DNA of 64,000 nt from Agrobacterium vitis (GTDB taxonomy: Bacteria > Pseudomonadota > Alphaproteobacteria > Rhizobiales > Rhizobiaceae): assembly GCF_014926405.1 (NCBI RefSeq), contig NZ_JACXXJ020000003.1, forward strand, positions 789,001 to 853,000, given 5' to 3'. Below are positions 63,544 through 64,000 of the stretch, in pieces (positions within the stretch are counted from its first letter, which is position 1; each line of letters starts with the position of its first letter). Below the pieces are notes generated by a model that did not search any database, was not told the origin of the DNA, and saw only the letters and a list, made by a program, of their open reading frames with translations. Both the position numbers and the translations under genes were made by a program.

Positions 63544-64000
63544 TTGACACCCTCCGCTTCGCTGATCCATTGCTTGGTGCCGCCGCCGTTTTCGGCAAGC
63601 CATGCGGCGCGGCGGGCAAAATGTGCAGGCGCCATGCCATGGATATTGGCAATGATCGCCTTGATGTCACCGGTCTTCAGCACGCCATCCTCCACGATCA
63701 CCTGACCATCCACCATGGTCATGGCGACATCGCCGCCGCGCACCGCATGGACGAGATTGTGCTGCACATTAAAATAGGGACCGTCGGCAAACAGTGGCGT
63801 CATGCGCGGCGTATCGGTGCGCACGGCAATGATATCAGCACGCTTTCCGACTTCGATAGAGCCGATTTCATCCTCAAGACCGATAGCTCTTGCGCCGAGA
63901 ATGGTCGCCATGCGCAGGCATTGCCAACTATCCATGGCGGCGGCATCGCGGTGGCGCAGTTTGCCGAGCAGGGATGCGGTCTTCATCTCCTCGAACATGT
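63540..64000 (-). CDS. amidohydrolase (TRZ/ATZ-type deaminase), C-terminal part, truncated by window end
   Basis: The last ~153 residues are visible and the frame is open to the window edge. LRMATILGARAIGLEDEIGS followed by IEVGKRADIIAVR and TMVDGQVIVEDG are the typical C-terminal half and composite beta-domain of guanine-deaminase/chlorohydrolase-type amidohydrolases. The metal ligands would lie upstream of the window. It is the first visible gene of the operon that continues with the oxygenase, Mo hydroxylase and aldehyde dehydrogenase, so deamination or hydrolysis of an N-heterocycle is a sensible guess. Confidence 0.88.
   Translation of the reverse strand, partial: MFEEMKTASLLGKLRHRDAAAMDSWQCLRMATILGARAIGLEDEIGSIEVGKRADIIAVRTDTPRMTPLFADGPYFNVQHNLVHAVRGGDVAMTMVDGQVIVEDGVLKTGDIKAIIANIHGMAPAHFARRAAWLAENGGGTKQWISEAEGVK

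Noticed and set aside
1..64000. tRNA or rRNA genes
   Set aside because: No cloverleaf with a T-loop GTTCGAATC-type core or rRNA-conserved sequence was recognised in intergenic DNA; a dedicated scan could still find one.

Overview
The window reads as a chromosome or megaplasmid segment of an alphaproteobacterium of the Rhizobiaceae (Rhizobium/Agrobacterium/Allorhizobium type). The basis is high-GC coding DNA with low-GC intergenic gaps, many ABC importers and aromatic catabolism clusters, a NodD-like LysR regulator, and several copies of interspersed palindromic repeats that I recognise as typical of Rhizobiaceae. No rRNA, tRNA, CRISPR array, transposase or phage gene was seen. Assignments come from reading motifs and context; no database search was run.

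Layout. 1-1652: end of a nitrate/taurine-type ABC importer. 1736-10625 (minus): ten-gene catabolic cluster (alpha/beta hydrolase, EthD protein, extradiol-type VOC protein, Rieske ferredoxin, FAD monooxygenase, MFS transporter, cupin, FAH-family protein, SDR, cyclase), with a divergent NodD-like LysR gene (10858-11814). 11897-18455: RND efflux pump, its adaptor, a hydrolase-like protein whose nucleophile position is Glu, and a divergent LysR gene. 18729-26954: organosulfur cluster (SfnB-like dehydrogenase, flavin reductase, Cys-rich Rrf2 regulator, SsuD monooxygenase, two divergent binding proteins, SsuC, SsuB). 27352-30715: YdhS-like FAD protein, SHOCT protein, OsmC. 30828-35324: divergent treY/treZ. 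35928-36818: outer-membrane SphA-like protein in a low-GC island. 37447-44650: shikimate/quinate catabolism (polar amino-acid-type ABC importer, shikimate dehydrogenase, type II dehydroquinase, TetR regulator, QuiC/QsuB-type dehydroshikimate dehydratase), predicted to deliver protocatechuate. 44778-49479: Liv-type importer. 49998-53557: MhpA-like hydroxylase, FAH hydrolase/hydratase, extradiol dioxygenase. 53903-55794: lldR-lldD with clear GntR operators. 56018-57372: two-subunit CoA-transferase. 57533-64000: tightly overlapped operon with aldehyde dehydrogenase, a molybdenum hydroxylase whose FAD and Mo subunits are fused, a ring-hydroxylating-oxygenase alpha subunit that lacks its Rieske domain, and an amidohydrolase that runs off the window.

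Overall this is accessory nutrient-scavenging DNA: one importer or efflux system after another, each beside enzymes that funnel aromatic acids, shikimate/quinate, sulfonates or lactate into central metabolism and each with its own local regulator. The two least ordinary things are the right-edge operon, which recalls methylxanthine N-demethylation (NdmC also lacks a Rieske domain) combined with a xanthine-dehydrogenase-type enzyme, and the interspersed repeats that supply the stop codons, and in two cases the last residues, of three unrelated genes.
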